Under the pieces are notes generated by a model, which saw only the letters and a list, made by a program, of their open reading frames with translations, was not told the origin of the DNA and ran no database searches. Of a stretch of DNA of 64,000 nt, positions 51,666 through 59,886 are shown in pieces. The stretch spans positions 186,001-250,000 of the forward strand of contig NZ_CANLZZ010000002.1 of the NCBI RefSeq assembly GCF_947495725.1. The letters are read 5' to 3'. Position 1 is the stretch's first letter. Each line of letters starts with the position of its first letter. This DNA comes from an uncultured Lutibacter sp. GTDB taxonomy: Bacteria; Bacteroidota; Bacteroidia; Flavobacteriales; Flavobacteriaceae. The position numbers and the translations under genes were made by a program.

Positions 51666-52208
51666 TTATTTATCTTCATTTAAAACTTCCGACTTTGGTC
51701 TTCCATCTTCCATCTTTTTCCCTTTCGCAATTACTATGGCTCCAATCATTGCAGCTAATAATAAAACACTTATTACTTCAAATGGTAAAATAAAACCACC
51801 TTCATCATAACTCAATAACTTTAAACCAATTTGTTCTGTAGTAACAGAATTATAATTTTCAACCACATTAAATTGATGTGAGTAAATAGTGGTTAAGAAA
51901 ACTCCTAGACCAATTGCACAAGCCAAACCAACAATTATTTTTTTAGAGAGTTTAGCAACTTCTAATTCCATTTCAATGTGATGGATTAGAACTACAGAAA
52001 ATATGATTAACACAATAATTCCACCGGCATAAACTGTTAGTTGAATGGCGGCTAAAAAGTTATAATCAATTAAAAAATAGATTCCTGCAATTCCACAAAG
52101 TGTAAATAATAAATAAATAACAGAGCGCAACATTTTTTTGCTTGAAACAGATGCAATTGCCGAAACAATTAGGATTACTGCTAAAATGTAAAATATATAT
52201 CTTTCCAT
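51666..52208 (-). CDS. nuoJ: NADH-quinone oxidoreductase subunit J
   Basis: 180 aa with five membrane helices. Family features are RSVIYLLFTLCGIAGIYFL, LAAIQLTVYAGGIIVLIIFSVVL and the final helix EVISVLLLAAMIGAIVIAKG. The last ~15 residues (MEDGRPKSEVLNEDK) are hydrophilic and are encoded by the GAAGTC-type repeat. The original C-terminus was therefore probably replaced when the adjacent cassette arrived. It is 4 bp downstream of nuoI. Confidence 0.95.
   Translation of the reverse strand: MERYIFYILAVILIVSAIASVSSKKMLRSVIYLLFTLCGIAGIYFLIDYNFLAAIQLTVYAGGIIVLIIFSVVLIHHIEMELEVAKLSKKIIVGLACAIGLGVFLTTIYSHQFNVVENYNSVTTEQIGLKLLSYDEGGFILPFEVISVLLLAAMIGAIVIAKGKKMEDGRPKSEVLNEDK
51686..51703 (-). repeat. 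GAAGTC-type repeat, right flank, inside the nuoJ 3' end
   Basis: On the minus strand GAAGACCAAAGTCGGAAG, matching the left-flank unit at 51252-51269 at 15 of 18 positions but in inverted orientation. It is translated as part of the nuoJ C-terminal tail. Confidence 0.68.
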
Positions 52209-52212
52209 ATGT

Positions 52213-52689
52213 TTAGTCTTCTACACCAGGCATAATTTTAGAGCCAGGTTGATTTAAAACTTTTGTTAAAGCTGATCTATCGTAAACTGAATTTTCGTAA
52301 TTCTGAGCCCATAAAATAGCATCAGTTGGGCAAGCTTCTATACATAATCCACACATTGTACACATTCCTAAATGGTAAATGTGTTGGTCAATCATTTTTT
52401 TCTTTTTCCCACTTTCAGGGTCAATTTGTCTGTCCCAAATAATTTCAATAGAACCATTAGGACAAGCAATTTCACATTTCTGACAACCAGTACACGTATG
52501 TTCATTTTTTTCATTGTGAGGCATTACAACTTCACCTCGAAAACGGTTAAACATTTTTAAGGTTTCTCTATTGTCAGGGTATTGTTGAGTAATGGAATTG
52601 TTCTTATTATTTAAAAACACCTTTCCGGTAACACTCATACCCGTGAGCAGCGTTTTTATTCCTTTATATATATCTCCAAAATAACTCAT
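52213..52689 (-). CDS. nuoI: NADH-quinone oxidoreductase subunit I
   Basis: 158 aa, a two-[4Fe-4S] ferredoxin-like subunit. The first Cys group is C66, C69, C72 and C76 (CTGCQKCEIACP); the second is C110, C113, C116 and C120 (CTMCGLCIEACP). It carries clusters N6a and N6b, leading electrons to NuoB. In a complex without NuoEFG, this subunit and NuoB would be the first visible electron acceptors. It lies 3 bp downstream of nuoH. Confidence 0.96.
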   Translation of the reverse strand: MSYFGDIYKGIKTLLTGMSVTGKVFLNNKNNSITQQYPDNRETLKMFNRFRGEVVMPHNEKNEHTCTGCQKCEIACPNGSIEIIWDRQIDPESGKKKKMIDQHIYHLGMCTMCGLCIEACPTDAILWAQNYENSVYDRSALTKVLNQPGSKIMPGVED

Positions 52690-52692
52690 AAT

Positions 52693-53730
52693 CTATATTT
52701 GAATTGTTAAACCTAACCAAACAATTAGAGCCATAAGCACTATATTTAGTAAGTTAAGTGGTAACAAATACTTCCACTCTAATGTTAATAATTGGTCAAC
52801 TCTTAACCTTGGGAATGTCCATCTAAACCACATCATTAAAAATACCAAGGCGAACGTTTTTCCCAAAAACCAGAAAACACCTATAGCTGGAAATACTTCT
52901 GCAATACCAAGTGGTGTTAACCAAGCTGGCTCTAGCCATCCTCCAAAAAATACGGTGGCTGCAATAGCAGCAATAATGAACATATTTATAAATTCGGCTA
53001 AAAAGAAATAGGCGAATTTCATTCCTGAATATTCTGTATGAAAACCAGCTCCTAATTCACTTTCAGCTTCAACCATATCAAAAGGCGCTCTATTTGTTTC
53101 AGCAGTACCGGCAATCATATAAATCATAAATGCAATAATTGCAGGAATATGACCTTGAACAATAAGCCAACCATTTTTTTGAACTTCAATAATTTCGGAA
53201 AGTTGCAGAGTACCAGTAAGTAAAACCATAGTTACCAGCGATAAACCTACGGAAAGCTCATAACTTATAGTTTGAACTCCACTTCGCATAGCACCAATTA
53301 AGGCGAATTTATTGTTACTTGCCCAACCTCCTAATAAAATTCCAATAACACCAATTGATGATATTGCAATTAAAAAGAAGATACCAATATTTATGTCAAA
53401 TGCTTGAAATTCTTGTGTAAAAGGAAATACAGCTAATGCCATTAAACTTGAAATAATTACAAAATAAGGCGCTAAATTGTATAAGAATTTATCAGCTTTT
53501 ACAGTACCAGTTAATTCCTTTGAAACTAGTTTTAAAGCATCTGCCATAGTTTGTAATAATCCCCATGGTCCAACTCTATTTGGACCTAAACGCAATTGAA
53601 ACCAAGCTGCTACTTTACGCTCTAATAACACTAAAAATAATCCAGCAACAGAAAATATTCCTAAATAGATTGCTGCAATTAGAAGCATATTTAGCATATT
53701 ATTTTCTACAATGTTTATACTTAAAATCAT
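52693..53730 (-). CDS. nuoH: NADH-quinone oxidoreductase subunit H
   Basis: 345 aa with eight or nine membrane helices. NuoH signatures are LLERKVAAWFQLRLGPNRVGP, AETNRAPFDMVEAESELGAG and FFLAEFINMF. It forms part of the quinone chamber. It begins 6 bp after the nuoD stop; nuoE, nuoF and nuoG, which lie here in 14-gene operons, are absent and leave no trace. Confidence 0.97.
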   Translation of the reverse strand: MILSINIVENNMLNMLLIAAIYLGIFSVAGLFLVLLERKVAAWFQLRLGPNRVGPWGLLQTMADALKLVSKELTGTVKADKFLYNLAPYFVIISSLMALAVFPFTQEFQAFDINIGIFFLIAISSIGVIGILLGGWASNNKFALIGAMRSGVQTISYELSVGLSLVTMVLLTGTLQLSEIIEVQKNGWLIVQGHIPAIIAFMIYMIAGTAETNRAPFDMVEAESELGAGFHTEYSGMKFAYFFLAEFINMFIIAAIAATVFFGGWLEPAWLTPLGIAEVFPAIGVFWFLGKTFALVFLMMWFRWTFPRLRVDQLLTLEWKYLLPLNLLNIVLMALIVWLGLTIQI

Positions 53731-53736
53731 AATTCT

Positions 53737-54858
53737 TTATCTATCTATATCAGGAATTACCAAATCTAATGTTGCCATAGAAGCTACTAAATCTCCAATT
53801 TTACCACCAACTGCAATATGATTCAACAGCGATAAATTTGAAAATCCTGGAGAACGAAACTTTAACCTATAGGGATTTTTAGTTCCTGTACTATTTATAA
53901 ATACACCTAATTCACCTCTTGCGGTTTCAACTTTTTGATAAAACTCACCTTTTGGTAATTTAATTACTGCATTTGTAGCAACTTTATGTTCGCCTTCAGG
54001 AATATTATCAATTAATTGTTCAATAATAGAAAGTGATTCCCACATTTCTTGAATTCTAACTTCGTAACGCGCTAAACTATCTCCTTCGGTTTTTAAAGCT
54101 TCATTAAAAGTTACTTTATCTAAAGCACTATATGAATGGTATTTTCTAACATCACATGAATAACCAGAACCACGAGCAACAGGACCAGAAGCGCCAAAAG
54201 AAATTGCATCTTCTTTGCTTAAAATCCCCACACCTTTCATTCTTTTTTGAAAAATTACATTTCCAGTTAGTAATTTATCATATTCAGGGATTTTTGTTTT
54301 GAAATGAGCTACAAAATCCTTTGTTCTTTTTACAAAATTAGGATGAATATCGAACATTAAACCTCCTGGAATATTGTAGTTCATTGTTAAACGAGCTCCA
54401 CAGGTTTCTTCAAAAATGTCATTAATCATTTCACGATCTCTAAAACCGTAAAAATAAGTTGTTAAGGCTCCAACATCCATTCCCATCACTCCCCACCATA
54501 AACAGTGTGACGCAATTCGAGTTAATTCGCCAATAATGGTCCTTATTACTTTTACGCGTTCAGGAACTTCTAGTTGTAATGCGTTTTCAACAGTTAAACA
54601 AACTGCTTCATTATTAATATGTGAAGACAAATAGTCCATTCTATCAGTTAAATGAACAATTTGCTGATAACTATCGCGTTCACACATTTTTTCAATAGAA
54701 CGATGTATGTATCCTAAATCTGGTTCAACCTTTTTAATTATTTCACCATCAATGGTTAAAAGTAATCGCAAAACACCATGCGTTGCAGGGTGCTGAGGTC
54801 CCATATTTATAAAATAATCTTCAGATTTTAAGTTGCTATTTGCAATGTTTGTATCCAT
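53737..54858 (-). CDS. nuoD: NADH-quinone oxidoreductase subunit D
   Basis: 373 aa, the 49-kDa-type subunit. It has INMGPQHPATHGVLR, LGYIHRSIEKMCE, DRMDYLSSHINNEA and the C-terminal LVIPDIDR. It shapes the quinone-reduction site with NuoB. It is slightly shorter than many NuoD proteins at the N-terminus but complete in all conserved blocks. It is separate from NuoC, which lies 6 bp upstream. Confidence 0.97.
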   Translation of the reverse strand: MDTNIANSNLKSEDYFINMGPQHPATHGVLRLLLTIDGEIIKKVEPDLGYIHRSIEKMCERDSYQQIVHLTDRMDYLSSHINNEAVCLTVENALQLEVPERVKVIRTIIGELTRIASHCLWWGVMGMDVGALTTYFYGFRDREMINDIFEETCGARLTMNYNIPGGLMFDIHPNFVKRTKDFVAHFKTKIPEYDKLLTGNVIFQKRMKGVGILSKEDAISFGASGPVARGSGYSCDVRKYHSYSALDKVTFNEALKTEGDSLARYEVRIQEMWESLSIIEQLIDNIPEGEHKVATNAVIKLPKGEFYQKVETARGELGVFINSTGTKNPYRLKFRSPGFSNLSLLNHIAVGGKIGDLVASMATLDLVIPDIDR

Positions 54859-54864
54859 TATTAT

Positions 54865-55362
54865 TTATTTAATAACCATATTAATTTCATCTACATAATC
54901 TTTTCTTAAAGGAAATCCTTCCCATTCATCTGTTAAAAACAACCGTTTTAAATTTGGATGGTTATTGAATTTTATTCCAAAGAAATCAAAAACTTCACGT
55001 TCGTGAAAATCGGCAGTTTTCCATATATCAGAAACTGTATCAAAGGTTGGATTTTCTCTATCGTCTGTTTTTATTTTTATAACAATAATATGTCTGTGCT
55101 TGGTAGATTCTAAATGATAAATCACACCTAATTCTTTACCCCAATCCATACCGGTAACACAAAACAAATAATCGAAATATGTTTCGTTATTACTTTTTAA
55201 TTGAGACATTAATTGGTGAAAGCTTTCAGGTTTAACAGAAATATTTAAAAATTGAGAGCCTTCTTCCGTGAATTCTAATTCAAAATTCCAACTGCTTATT
55301 AAATTTTGTAATGCTTCGTTCGTCATAACTGCTCTTTTATTTACCTTCATCAAATCCATCAA
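54865..55362 (-). CDS. nuoC: NADH-quinone oxidoreductase subunit C
   Basis: 165 aa, the 30-kDa-type subunit. It ends with the family signature: [20 protein letters not shown] followed by [17 protein letters not shown]. It is a peripheral-arm structural subunit. The 5' end overlaps nuoB by 26 bp, indicating coupled translation. Confidence 0.95.
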   Translation of the reverse strand: MMDLMKVNKRAVMTNEALQNLISSWNFELEFTEEGSQFLNISVKPESFHQLMSQLKSNNETYFDYLFCVTGMDWGKELGVIYHLESTKHRHIIVIKIKTDDRENPTFDTVSDIWKTADFHEREVFDFFGIKFNNHPNLKRLFLTDEWEGFPLRKDYVDEINMVIK

Positions 55363-55933
55363 TAGGATTCTCTTTATGTTTCATGTTTTCAGTTCTAATT
55401 TTATCTTGAAGCATTAGCATTCCTTCTAATAAAGCTTCAGGCCTAGGCGGACATCCCGGAACGTAAACATCTACTGGAATTACGTGATCTGCACCTTTTA
55501 CAACTGAATAAGTGTTGTAGAAAAATGGTCCACCAGAAATAGCACAAGCTCCCATTGCAATTACATACTTTGGCTCGGCCATTTGATCGTATAATCTTCT
55601 TAAAACAGGTGCCATTTTGTTAACAATGGTTCCTGCTATAATAATTAAATCTGCCTGACGAGGGGAAGGACGTGCAACTTCAAATCCAAATCTTGAGTAA
55701 TCGTGTTTTGCGGCACCAGTTTGCATCATTTCAATGGCACAACAACTTGTACCAAAATAGAGCGACCAAAGCGAATTTGATCGTCCCCAATTTATGATTT
55801 GATCTAGTGAAGTAACAATTACATTAGCTCCATTTCCTGCTGGAATTACTTTCCCTGGAAAATCTTTCGGAATTACAGGAGTTCTTCCATCATCTCCCAA
55901 TTCACTTATAAATCTTTTTTTATCTACTCCCAT
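55337..55933 (-). CDS. nuoB: NADH-quinone oxidoreductase subunit B
   Basis: 198 aa from the ATG at 55933. An earlier in-frame ATG at 55954 would add seven residues and overlap nuoA further. The Cys ligands of cluster N2 lie in [19 protein letters not shown] and [12 protein letters not shown]. It receives electrons from NuoI and reduces quinone together with NuoD. It overlaps nuoA by 10 bp and nuoC by 26 bp. Confidence 0.96.
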   Translation of the reverse strand: MGVDKKRFISELGDDGRTPVIPKDFPGKVIPAGNGANVIVTSLDQIINWGRSNSLWSLYFGTSCCAIEMMQTGAAKHDYSRFGFEVARPSPRQADLIIIAGTIVNKMAPVLRRLYDQMAEPKYVIAMGACAISGGPFFYNTYSVVKGADHVIPVDVYVPGCPPRPEALLEGMLMLQDKIRTENMKHKENPIDGFDEGK

Positions 55934-56274
55934 TTTAATGCTCCTTTTTTCCACGCATACAACAAACCTAATCCTAATATTACCAGAAATACTAATATTT
56001 CAATAAAAGCAACAGCACCTACATCCTTAAAAACCACTGCCCAAGGAATTAAAAATGCAACTTCAACATCAAAGATTAAGAATAAAATGGCAAATAAGTA
56101 ATAACCTACTTTAAATTGAACCCAGGTAGGGCCAACCGTAGTCATACCACTTTCATATGGTTCTCTTTTTTGTGGATTATCGGACTTATGCGAAATTAGA
56201 TTCGATAAAAAATTTGCGCCAGCAACTAATACAATGCCAGCTAACAGAAATACAATAATTGCTTCTGAGCCCAT
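55924..56274 (-). CDS. nuoA: NADH-quinone oxidoreductase subunit A
   Basis: 116 aa with three membrane helices. It has the family landmarks [10 protein letters not shown], the [26 protein letters not shown] block with the conserved Asp/Glu, and a C-terminal helix ending [11 protein letters not shown]. It is the first gene of the nuo operon. A -7 promoter element sits 27 bp upstream of the ATG. Confidence 0.96.
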   Translation of the reverse strand: MGSEAIIVFLLAGIVLVAGANFLSNLISHKSDNPQKREPYESGMTTVGPTWVQFKVGYYLFAILFLIFDVEVAFLIPWAVVFKDVGAVAFIEILVFLVILGLGLLYAWKKGALKWE

Positions 56275-56300
56275 TTTTATGCGTTTTTTTAGTTAGTCTA

Positions 56301-56308
56301 CAAAAGTA
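56301..56308 (-). promoter_or_regulatory. -7 promoter element of the nuo operon
   Basis: Minus-strand TACTTTTG, an exact TAnnTTTG, 27 bp upstream of nuoA. No well-placed -33 TTG is seen. It lies downstream of the kor terminator, so nuo has its own promoter. Confidence 0.55.
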
Positions 56309-56377
56309 GTAGATTAATTGAATTATTTAATAAGAATTAGTTTTTTTTTAAAGTATAAATGTAAAAGTACGGAAAAG

Positions 56378-56407
56378 AATGATACCTGATTTATATCAGG
56401 TATCATT
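56378..56407 (-). terminator. Terminator hairpin of the korA-korB operon
   Basis: A perfect 13-bp stem, AATGATACCTGAT / ATCAGGTATCATT, with a 4-nt loop, 11 bp past the korB stop. The downstream tract on the minus strand is only moderately T-rich (TTCTTTTCC), so some read-through into nuo is possible. Confidence 0.75.
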
Positions 56408-56417
56408 GCAACATTTA

Positions 56418-57428
56418 TTACTTAACTTCATATGTTTCACCAGAGAAGAATAAATCGTCTGTTTTTTTGAAGTTTGAATTAGCCTTTACTTGCTTTGTAA
56501 CATCATCCATTCTTTCTTCAAGCGTAATATCATCAAAGCTTCTTATTACACCTGTTGCAACAGGATACTGTAATCGAATTAACATTTGATGTAATGTTGG
56601 ATCTTGTTCTTTGGCATTGTGAACCAGCAAATCTTCTTGGGTTATACCATTTTCTCCAATTGTTACCACTTCAAGTTTTAGACCATTAAGAATTAAACCT
56701 TTGTTACGTTCTTTACCAAAAATCATAGGTTTTCCGTGTTCAAGGTAAATTTGTTGATCTTCTTTTACAGTTTTATCGGTAACGCTTTTAAAACAACCAT
56801 CATTAAATATTACACAATTTTGTAAAACTTCTATTAAGGAAGTTCCTTTAAATTTATGAGATTCAATAAATATATTGGTCATATCTTTTGGGTTATTCCC
56901 TCCAATTCTTGCGAAAAAACGGGCTTGAGCTCCCATTGCTAATTCGCCAGGAGAAAAAGGCTGTTGAATATTTCCATAAGGAGAAGATTTTGTTTTTTGT
57001 CCAACTAATGATGTTGGTGAAAACTGCCCTTTTGTTAAACCGTAAATTTCGTTATTAAACAATACTATATTAAGGTCAATGTTTCTACGTAGTACATGTA
57101 TAAAATGATTTCCACCAATTGCCATAGCATCTCCATCTCCTGTAATTATCCATACGCTTAAATCTGGATTTGCTAATTTTACTCCTGAAGCAATTCCTGG
57201 AGCTCTACCATGAATACTATGCATTCCATATGTATTCATATAGTATGGAAAACGCGAAGAACACCCAATTCCAGAAATAAATACCACGTCTTCTCTTTTT
57301 ACACCCATATCAGGAAGTGCTTTTTGCATAGATCTTAAAATAACATAATCGTCACAACCAGGGCACCATCTAACCTCTTGGTCGCTAGTGAAATCTTTGA
57401 ATGTATATTTTTTTTCAGCTGTTTCCAT
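56418..57428 (-). CDS. korB: 2-Oxoglutarate (2-oxoacid):ferredoxin oxidoreductase, beta subunit
   Basis: 336 aa. Cluster ligands Cys22 and Cys25 lie in RWCPGCDDYVIL, with a third in ISGIGCSSRF (Cys56). The thiamine-diphosphate motif is ITGDGDAMAIGGNHF (~95-109), continuing to LFNNEIYGLTKGQFSPTS. It binds thiamine diphosphate and one [4Fe-4S] cluster and works with KorA. Length and motifs fit KorB or OorB-like enzymes. Its start lies 2 bp after the korA stop codon. Confidence 0.93.
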   Translation of the reverse strand: METAEKKYTFKDFTSDQEVRWCPGCDDYVILRSMQKALPDMGVKREDVVFISGIGCSSRFPYYMNTYGMHSIHGRAPGIASGVKLANPDLSVWIITGDGDAMAIGGNHFIHVLRRNIDLNIVLFNNEIYGLTKGQFSPTSLVGQKTKSSPYGNIQQPFSPGELAMGAQARFFARIGGNNPKDMTNIFIESHKFKGTSLIEVLQNCVIFNDGCFKSVTDKTVKEDQQIYLEHGKPMIFGKERNKGLILNGLKLEVVTIGENGITQEDLLVHNAKEQDPTLHQMLIRLQYPVATGVIRSFDDITLEERMDDVTKQVKANSNFKKTDDLFFSGETYEVK

Positions 57429-57430
57429 AA

Positions 57431-59287
57431 TTATTGTACTAATTGTTTAAATTTTTCAATTAATTCAGTATTTCCAAAAGGTAAACCTTGTATTTTATTG
57501 AATTGTATAAATTCACATCCATTAAAGTTATTACTTAATACTTTTGAAAATTGCCCATTATTTAATTCACACACAACTACTTTTTTGAATCTTGCCAATA
57601 CTTGTCTTGTGTTTTTTGGAAGCGGATTAATATAGTTAAAATGAGCAAAACCTATTTTATCGTACCCTTCTTTATTTATTTGTTTCACAGCAGAATGTAA
57701 TGAACCATAAGTTCCTCCCCAGCCAATAACTAATAAGTCTCCCGTTTGGGCAAATTCAACTTCAACATCTGGAATATAGTTTTGTACACGTTTTATTTTT
57801 TCTGCTCTAATTTTAGTCATGTATTCATGATTTTCTGGAACATAGGAAACATTACCTGTTACGCTATCTTTTTCAAGTCCACCAACTCTATGTTCTAAGC
57901 CAGGAGTTCCTGGGATTGCCCAATTTCTAGCTAATGTATCTTCATTTCTGTTATATGGGTGCCAATTTTCTTTTACTTCATTTACCAAGTTGTTTTTAAT
58001 TTCAGGCATATCGTCTACAGAATGAATTTTCCAAGGAGCCGATCCATTAGCAATATATCCATCAGTTAATAAAATAACCGGCGTCATATGTTCTAATGCC
58101 AATTTTGAAGCTTCAAAGGCAAAGTCAAAGCAATCTGCAGGTGTACTTGCAGCAATAACAATTACTGGGCTTTCACCATTTCGCCCATACATGGCTTGTA
58201 ATAAGTCTGATTGTTCAGTTTTAGTTGGCAATCCTGTCGAAGGTCCACCACGCTGAACGTTCACTACAACCAAAGGAAGTTCAATCATCATAGCTAAACC
58301 AAGTGCTTCACCTTTTAAAGCCAAACCTGGTCCAGATGTAGTTGTAATAGCTAAATCTCCAGCAAATGATGCTCCAATGGCTGATGCAATACCTGCAATT
58401 TCGTCTTCAGCTTGAAATGCTTTTACACCAAAATGCTTGTGTTTAACCAATTCGTGTAAAATATCAGTCGCAGGAGTAATTGGATATGAACCTAAAAATA
58501 ATTCTAATCCAGATTTTTCAGCAGCAGCTAAAAATCCCCAAGCCGTAGCTGTATTACCCATAATAATTCTATAGGTTCCAGGAGCCATTTTAGCTGGAGA
58601 AATAGTATATGAGTTTGGAATTAGTTCTAATGTATTTGCATAATTAAAACCAGCTTTTAAAACTCTGGTGTTAGCTTCAATTACATTTGGTTTAGATTTA
58701 AACTTTTTATTGAAAAAATCTTCTGTATGCTCTGTAGATCTATCATACATCCAATAAACCATTCCTAGAGCAAACATATTTTTACTACGAGTAATTGATT
58801 TATTATCTAAACCTTCAACACCTTTTAAAGATTCTTTGGTTAAGGATGTCATTGAAACTTCAATTACACGATAATTTTCTAAACTATTATCTTCTAATGG
58901 ATTGGTTTCGTATTGAGCTTTTTCTAAATTCTTTTTAGTAAAAGAATCAGTATCTACAATAATGGTATGACCAGGTTTAACGGCGTGTAAGTTAGTTTTT
59001 AATCCAGCAGGATTCATTGCAACAAGTAAATCAACCTCATCCCCGGGTGTGCTAATTTCAACACTACCAATATGAACCTGAAATCCTGAAACCCCATATA
59101 AACTTCCTTGTGGCGCCCTTATTTCAGAGGGATAATTTGGAAAAGTTGCTATATCATTTCCAAACATTGCTGAAGTGTCTGAAAATTGTGTTCCTGTTAA
59201 CTGCATTCCGTCACCTGAATCACCAACAAATCTGATGATGACTGCTTCTAACGCTTCAGGTTGACCCTTTATTTTAGCTGTAATCAT
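57431..59287 (-). CDS. korA: 2-Oxoglutarate (2-oxoacid):ferredoxin oxidoreductase, fused gamma-alpha subunit
   Basis: 618 aa. The N-terminal gamma domain (~1-190) begins with IIRFVGDSGDGMQLTGTQFS. The alpha domain contains FLGSYPITPATDILHEL, AFQAEDEIAGIASAIGAS, TTTSGPGLALKGEALG and QRGGPSTGLPTKTEQSDLL, all typical of KorA. With KorB it oxidises 2-oxoglutarate to succinyl-CoA and reduces ferredoxin; other 2-oxoacids are possible. It is divergent from a ferredoxin gene, its probable electron acceptor. Confidence 0.93.
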   Translation of the reverse strand: MITAKIKGQPEALEAVIIRFVGDSGDGMQLTGTQFSDTSAMFGNDIATFPNYPSEIRAPQGSLYGVSGFQVHIGSVEISTPGDEVDLLVAMNPAGLKTNLHAVKPGHTIIVDTDSFTKKNLEKAQYETNPLEDNSLENYRVIEVSMTSLTKESLKGVEGLDNKSITRSKNMFALGMVYWMYDRSTEHTEDFFNKKFKSKPNVIEANTRVLKAGFNYANTLELIPNSYTISPAKMAPGTYRIIMGNTATAWGFLAAAEKSGLELFLGSYPITPATDILHELVKHKHFGVKAFQAEDEIAGIASAIGASFAGDLAITTTSGPGLALKGEALGLAMMIELPLVVVNVQRGGPSTGLPTKTEQSDLLQAMYGRNGESPVIVIAASTPADCFDFAFEASKLALEHMTPVILLTDGYIANGSAPWKIHSVDDMPEIKNNLVNEVKENWHPYNRNEDTLARNWAIPGTPGLEHRVGGLEKDSVTGNVSYVPENHEYMTKIRAEKIKRVQNYIPDVEVEFAQTGDLLVIGWGGTYGSLHSAVKQINKEGYDKIGFAHFNYINPLPKNTRQVLARFKKVVVCELNNGQFSKVLSNNFNGCEFIQFNKIQGLPFGNTELIEKFKQLVQ

Positions 59288-59353
59288 AATTTATGCTAAT
59301 TAGAAAATTTTATTTAAATTTATACAAATTTTTTCACACTGTTTTGACTATCT

Positions 59354-59361
59354 CAAATTTA
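59354..59361 (-). promoter_or_regulatory. -7 promoter element for korA-korB
   Basis: Minus-strand TAAATTTG (exact TAnnTTTG), about 67 bp upstream of the korA ATG. It shares the 168-bp divergent gap with the ferredoxin promoter. Confidence 0.45.
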
Positions 59362-59418
59362 TAGTTAGTTTTTAAATCTATAAATGACTTTTATCACACT
59401 CACTTGTTTAAAAATTTA

Positions 59419-59426
59419 TAAATTTG
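59419..59426 (+). promoter_or_regulatory. -7 promoter element for the ferredoxin gene
   Basis: TAAATTTG (exact TAnnTTTG), 29 bp upstream of the ATG at 59456. Identical in sequence to the divergent kor element. Confidence 0.5.
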
Positions 59427-59455
59427 TAATTATTTAAAAATTAAATTAAGAAAAT

Positions 59456-59806
59456 ATGGCTATTAAAATAACAGACGAATGTATTAATTGCGACGCATGT
59501 ATTTCAGAATGTCCAAATAATGCAATATACGAACCAGATAGTGAATGGGCGTATGCAGATGAAACAGAATTAAGCGGAACCATTACTTTACCAAATGGAG
59601 AAGAAGCTGACGCTGATGAAATGAATGAAGCAATATCTGATGAGTTCTACTTTATTGTAACAGATAAGTGTACAGAATGTAAAGGTTTCCACGATGAGCC
59701 TCAATGTGCTTCTGTATGTCCAGTTGATTGTTGTGTTCCTGATGAAGATCACGTTGAAACTGAAGAACAATTGTTAGCTAAAAAAGCTTGGATGCACGGA
59801 GAGTAA
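59456..59806 (+). CDS. Two-cluster [4Fe-4S] ferredoxin
   Basis: 116 aa. The first cluster group is C9, C12, C15 and C19 (CINCDACISECP). The second is C72, C75, C84 and C88 with the longer CTECKGFHDEPQCASVCP spacing, plus an adjacent C92-C93 pair. An acidic insert of about 45 residues separates the groups. The protein is small, soluble and strongly acidic. It is transcribed divergently from korAB and is the likely acceptor of its electrons. NuoI/NuoB of the NADH-module-less complex I are possible downstream partners. A strong bidirectional terminator follows. Confidence 0.94.
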   Translation: MAIKITDECINCDACISECPNNAIYEPDSEWAYADETELSGTITLPNGEEADADEMNEAISDEFYFIVTDKCTECKGFHDEPQCASVCPVDCCVPDEDHVETEEQLLAKKAWMHGE

Positions 59807-59822
59807 TTGAACTGTATTTTAT

Positions 59823-59862
59823 AAAAAAGCCCTTCTACTTTTTAAAGTGGAAGGGCTTTTTT
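59823..59862. terminator. Bidirectional terminator between ferredoxin and lepA
   Basis: A long hairpin, AAAAAAGCCCTTCTACTTT / AAAGTGGAAGGGCTTTTTT, with a 2-nt centre and A/T tails on both sides. It lies between two convergent genes and can end transcription in both directions. Confidence 0.95.
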
Positions 59863-59886
59863 ATGTTAATATATTAAATTTATAAT

